A stretch of 64,000 nucleotides of DNA from contig JACKDR010000006.1 of assembly GCA_020633495.1 (NCBI GenBank), forward strand, positions 296,328-360,327, written 5' to 3'. The DNA is from Kofleriaceae bacterium (GTDB taxonomy: Bacteria; Myxococcota_A; Polyangia; Haliangiales; Haliangiaceae). The position numbers and the translations under genes are program-made. This document shows, one piece after another, positions 61,559-64,000 of this stretch (position 1 is its first letter; each line of letters opens with the position of its first letter). The notes under the pieces are model-generated. The model had not been told where the DNA came from. It was given only the letters and a program-made list of their open reading frames with translations, and did no database searches.

Positions 61559-62391
61559 CCGACGCACGGCCACGACGAGACAGCCTCGGCCCCGGCGAGC
61601 CCCTGATGACCGCCCGCGGCCTGCAGGTCGGCTACCGGCGGGCGATCCTGCCGCCCATCGACCTCGAGATCCGGCGCGGCCGCATGTTGCTGGTGCTGGG
61701 CCGCAACGGCTCCGGCAAGACCACGCTGATGCGGACGCTGCTGGGCCTCTTGCCGCCGATCGCGGGCGCCCTCGACTGGCAGGCCGGGCTGCGCCGCGCC
61801 TTCGTGCCGCAGTCGGGCGCGATCGACGCTGGCGTGCCGGTGCGCGCCGGCGACGTCGCGTCGTGGGGGCGCATGCGCGGCTGGAGCTTCCTGTGGCCGC
61901 TGCCGCGCCGCGGTGACCGCGCCGCGACGATCGCGTCGCTGCGCGCCCTCGAGGTCGAGCGCCTGCGCCACCAGCCGCTGCGCGACCTGTCGGGTGGCCA
62001 GGTCCAGCGGGTGCTGTTCGCGCGGATGCTCGCCGGCGACACCGACGTCGCCGTGCTCGACGAGCCGACCGCGGCGATGGACGGCGCCGGCGAGCGCGCG
62101 GTGTACAAGACCCTGCGCGCGCTGGCCCGCGACCGCGGCATCGCGGTGGTCGTGGTCACCCACGCGGTCAGCGCCGCGCTGCGTACCGCCGATCAGGTGC
62201 TGCTGCTGGATCCCGACACCAGCGCCGGCGGCGGCGACGCGCGCGACGACGCCGCCGCGGTCGCGGCCGGCCACTCGCCGGGGCGCATCCTGCTGGGCCC
62301 GCCGGAGCAGGTCATGCACGACGAGACCTTCCGCAGCCTGTTCGGCGTCACCGCCGGGTTCGAGAAGCTCGAGGCCGCCGATGTCGCGTGA
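61555..62391 (+). CDS. Metal ABC transporter ATPase (ZnuC-like)
   Basis: 278 aa. Walker A GRNGSGKTT, Q-loop VPQSGA, signature LSGGQVQRVLFAR, Walker B VAVLDEPTAAMD, switch VTHAVS. The ABC core is followed by LLLDPDTSAGGGDARDD and a tail with ETFRSLFGV, typical of ZnuC/MntB-type ATPases. Powers import through the permease encoded next. Start ATG overlaps the lipoprotein stop. Confidence 0.92.
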   Translation: MTDARPRRDSLGPGEPLMTARGLQVGYRRAILPPIDLEIRRGRMLLVLGRNGSGKTTLMRTLLGLLPPIAGALDWQAGLRRAFVPQSGAIDAGVPVRAGDVASWGRMRGWSFLWPLPRRGDRAATIASLRALEVERLRHQPLRDLSGGQVQRVLFARMLAGDTDVAVLDEPTAAMDGAGERAVYKTLRALARDRGIAVVVVTHAVSAALRTADQVLLLDPDTSAGGGDARDDAAAVAAGHSPGRILLGPPEQVMHDETFRSLFGVTAGFEKLEAADVA

Positions 62392-62437
62392 CGCCGCGCC
62401 ATCTCCGCTCACCCCGAGCGCCGCCGCGCCGTCGCCG

Positions 62438-62635
62438 CTCACCCCGAGCGCCGCCCGAGCGGCGCAGCCGCGAGGGCGGAGTCGAGCCGCCGTCGCCGCG
62501 CACCGCCCCGCCGCCGTCGCGCGAGCGCCGCGCCGCCGTCGCCGCTCACCCCCGAGCGCACCCCGAGCGCCGCGCCGCCATCTCCGCTCACCCCGAGCGC
62601 CGCCCGAGCGGCGCAGCCGCGAGGGCGGAGTCGAG
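62438..62635. repeat. 49-bp perfect direct repeat and related copies in the permease leader
   Basis: A 49-base sequence beginning CTCACCCCGAGCGCCGCCCG occurs at 62438-62486 and 62587-62635, 149 bases apart. Shorter copies of CTCCGCTCACCCCGAGCG lie near 62404 and 62545. The unit contains a GCCGCCCGAGCGGC inverted repeat. The stretch 62392-62715 has no recognisable gene. Confidence 0.85.
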
Positions 62636-62715
62636 GGGGCGGGCGCCACGCCGCGGCGCCATCGCCAGGTCGCGCCGCGACGCTCGCGCTCCTCCTCGCG
62701 ATCGTCGCCAGCCTG

Positions 62716-63864
62716 GTGCTGCTGCCGCACGCCGCGGCGCACGCCGCCCCTGACCCGGCGCCCCCTGCCGCCGCCCCGATCGGCGCGCCCGCCGCCGCGG
62801 CGCCGGCCGACGACGACGACGACCTCGCCGACATCGAGGCCGCGCTCGCCGAGGACGCCAAGGCCACCGAGGACGCCAAGGCCGCCGCGGCCGACGACGC
62901 CACCGCCGACGACGCCACCGCCGACGGCGCCGCCGCCGACTTCGACCACGACCACGCCGCGCACCACACCGGCAAGCGCCTCGACATCGATCGGCCCGAC
63001 GAGGCGCCGACGTGGAAGCAGTTCGTCGACAACTGGCAGCTGTTCCGCGACCCGGTGTTCGCCGGCATGCTGGCCGGCCTGGTCCTCGGCTTCCTGTCTG
63101 TCTACGTCGTCCTGCGCCGGATGGTCTTCGTCAGCGCCGCGGTGACCCAGGCCGCAGGCTTCGGCGTCGCCGGCTCGTTCTACGCCGCCGCGAAGTTCGG
63201 GGTCTCGTTCGACCCGGTGTGGGGCGCGACCGCGATGTCGCTGCTCACCGCCGCCCTGGTCGCGCCGGATCCGAAGCGGCTCGGCCTGTCGCGCGAGGCG
63301 GTCCTGGGCCTGTGCTTCGCGCTGTTCGCCGGCGGCGCGGTGCTGACGTCCTCGAAGATCCCGCAGGAAGCCCACGACGTGCAGGCGATCCTGTTCGGCA
63401 CCGCGGTCGTGGTCAGCCGCGACGACATGCACCGGCTCGCGCTGTCCGGCGGCCTGGTCCTGGCGCTGCAGCTGTGGTGGTTCCGCGGCTTCAGCTTCGC
63501 CAGCTTCGACCCGCTGGCGGCCCGCGTCCAGGGCCTCCCGGTCCGCCTGCTCGACGTCCTGCTCCTGCTCTGCATCGGCGTCATGGTCGGCGAGGCGGCC
63601 CGCGCGCTCGGTGCGCTGCCCGCGTTCGCCCTGTCGACCCTGCCCGGGGTCGCCGCCGTCCAGCTCGCCCGCGGCCCCCTCGTCGTCCCCTTCGTCGGCG
63701 CCGCCGTCCTCGGCGCCGCCGCCGGCGGCCTCGGCTACATCGTCGCCTTCTTCTACGAGCTGCCGGTCGGCGCCACCCAGACCGCGCTGGCCGCGCTGTT
63801 CGTGGTCGCGGCGACGCTGCTGCGGGTCGGCGGCCACGCGCTCGCCCGGGCGCTCAAGCGGTAG
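62716..63864 (+). CDS. Metal ABC transporter permease (ZnuB-like) with acidic N-terminal extension
   Basis: 382 aa from GTG 62716, but the hydrophobic leader (ATLALLLAIVASLVLLPHAA) begins about 40 bases earlier, so the true N-terminus is upstream. An ATG at 62381 overlapping the ATPase stop would be the coupled start but needs a frameshift. Residues 30-95 are acidic with DLADIEAALAEDA, the same motif as in the outer-membrane protein, and FDHDHAAHHTGK, a possible metal site. Then about eight TM helices of the ABC-3 family (VFAGMLAGLVLGFLSVYVVL, VGATQTALAALFVVAATLLR). Inner membrane. Confidence 0.85.
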   Translation: MLLPHAAAHAAPDPAPPAAAPIGAPAAAAPADDDDDLADIEAALAEDAKATEDAKAAAADDATADDATADGAAADFDHDHAAHHTGKRLDIDRPDEAPTWKQFVDNWQLFRDPVFAGMLAGLVLGFLSVYVVLRRMVFVSAAVTQAAGFGVAGSFYAAAKFGVSFDPVWGATAMSLLTAALVAPDPKRLGLSREAVLGLCFALFAGGAVLTSSKIPQEAHDVQAILFGTAVVVSRDDMHRLALSGGLVLALQLWWFRGFSFASFDPLAARVQGLPVRLLDVLLLLCIGVMVGEAARALGALPAFALSTLPGVAAVQLARGPLVVPFVGAAVLGAAAGGLGYIVAFFYELPVGATQTALAALFVVAATLLRVGGHALARALKR

Positions 63865-63894
63865 GCGCGACGAGGGCGCCGCGCCGCGCTCACG

Positions 63895-64000
63895 CTACGG
63901 CGCCGCGGCCGCCGCGTCGCCGCCATCGCCGCCGCCGTCGCCGCCGGTCACGAACGGCCCGACGTTGAGCGTGACGACGCACGCGTAGGACGTGGCGTCG
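63895..64000 (-). CDS. C-terminal end of a minus-strand gene (partial)
   Basis: Open frame on the minus strand from the window edge to a TAG at 63895-63897, reading YACVVTLNVGPFVTGGDGGG then an Asp/Ala-rich tail. Only about 34 residues are visible, so no function can be given. It is convergent with the permease gene. Confidence 0.4.
   Translation of the reverse strand, partial: DATSYACVVTLNVGPFVTGGDGGGDGGDAAAAAP

Overview
The window is very GC-rich, densely coded DNA from a predatory or social delta-type bacterium, most likely a myxobacterium (phylum Myxococcota, perhaps near Haliangium/Kofleria). The evidence is a Hanks-type Ser/Thr kinase next to a PP2C phosphatase, an FHA-domain sigma-54 activator, a PEGA-repeat sensor, MopE-type DCDD metal-binding motifs, a MYXO-CTERM-like tail, many Ala/Pro-rich lipoproteins, and GTG/TTG starts with ATGA/GTGA overlaps. 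No rRNA, tRNA, CRISPR array or prophage was seen. The taxonomic placement is an inference from gene content only.

Layout. 1-7144 (+): a coiled-coil protein with a GMPGG collagen-like leader, then a Ycf46-like AAA+ ATPase, a Ycf35/DUF1257 protein, a DUF2997 peptide, a DUF4157 (eCIS-core type) protein, a pentapeptide-repeat protein, an unrecognised protein and a TPR protein, all probably one operon. 7212-10420 (-): Ser/Thr kinase, unknown protein, PP2C phosphatase. 10477-13774 (-): three paralogous lipoproteins. 13808-21168: housekeeping genes (cytochrome c, queG, kamA-like, nudix, nth), a lipoprotein and an S9 peptidase. 21345-26494 (-): FHA-sigma-54 activator, phosphodiester glycosidase-like surface protein, receiver/ATPase/PEGA protein. 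26551-27477: alpha/beta hydrolase, followed by a 64-bp tandem hairpin array.

27784-36247 (-) is an exceptionally tight eight-gene operon: PspA-like protein, substrate-binding protein fused to OmpA, ABC permease, ABC ATPase, membrane coiled-coil protein, second Ycf46-like AAA+, small helical protein, and a degenerate HxxxH protein. I regard this as the best candidate for an undescribed envelope system. 36421-50814 holds five polytopic GT-C/PMT-like glycosyltransferases, a membrane sulfatase-fold enzyme, and a REP-associated tyrosine transposase with a REP-like array upstream. 50837-58204: a secreted protein, a giant S41 protease, an RpoH-like sigma factor, rsmI and an M16 peptidase. 58236-63864 (+): a metal (zinc/manganese-type) uptake operon whose outer-membrane protein and inner-membrane permease share the same acidic motif.

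A recurring caveat: at least eight genes show apparent frameshifts, nearly all in Pro/Ala/Gly-rich low-complexity stretches or short G/C runs. This looks like assembly indels more than real pseudogenes, but it cannot be settled from the sequence alone.
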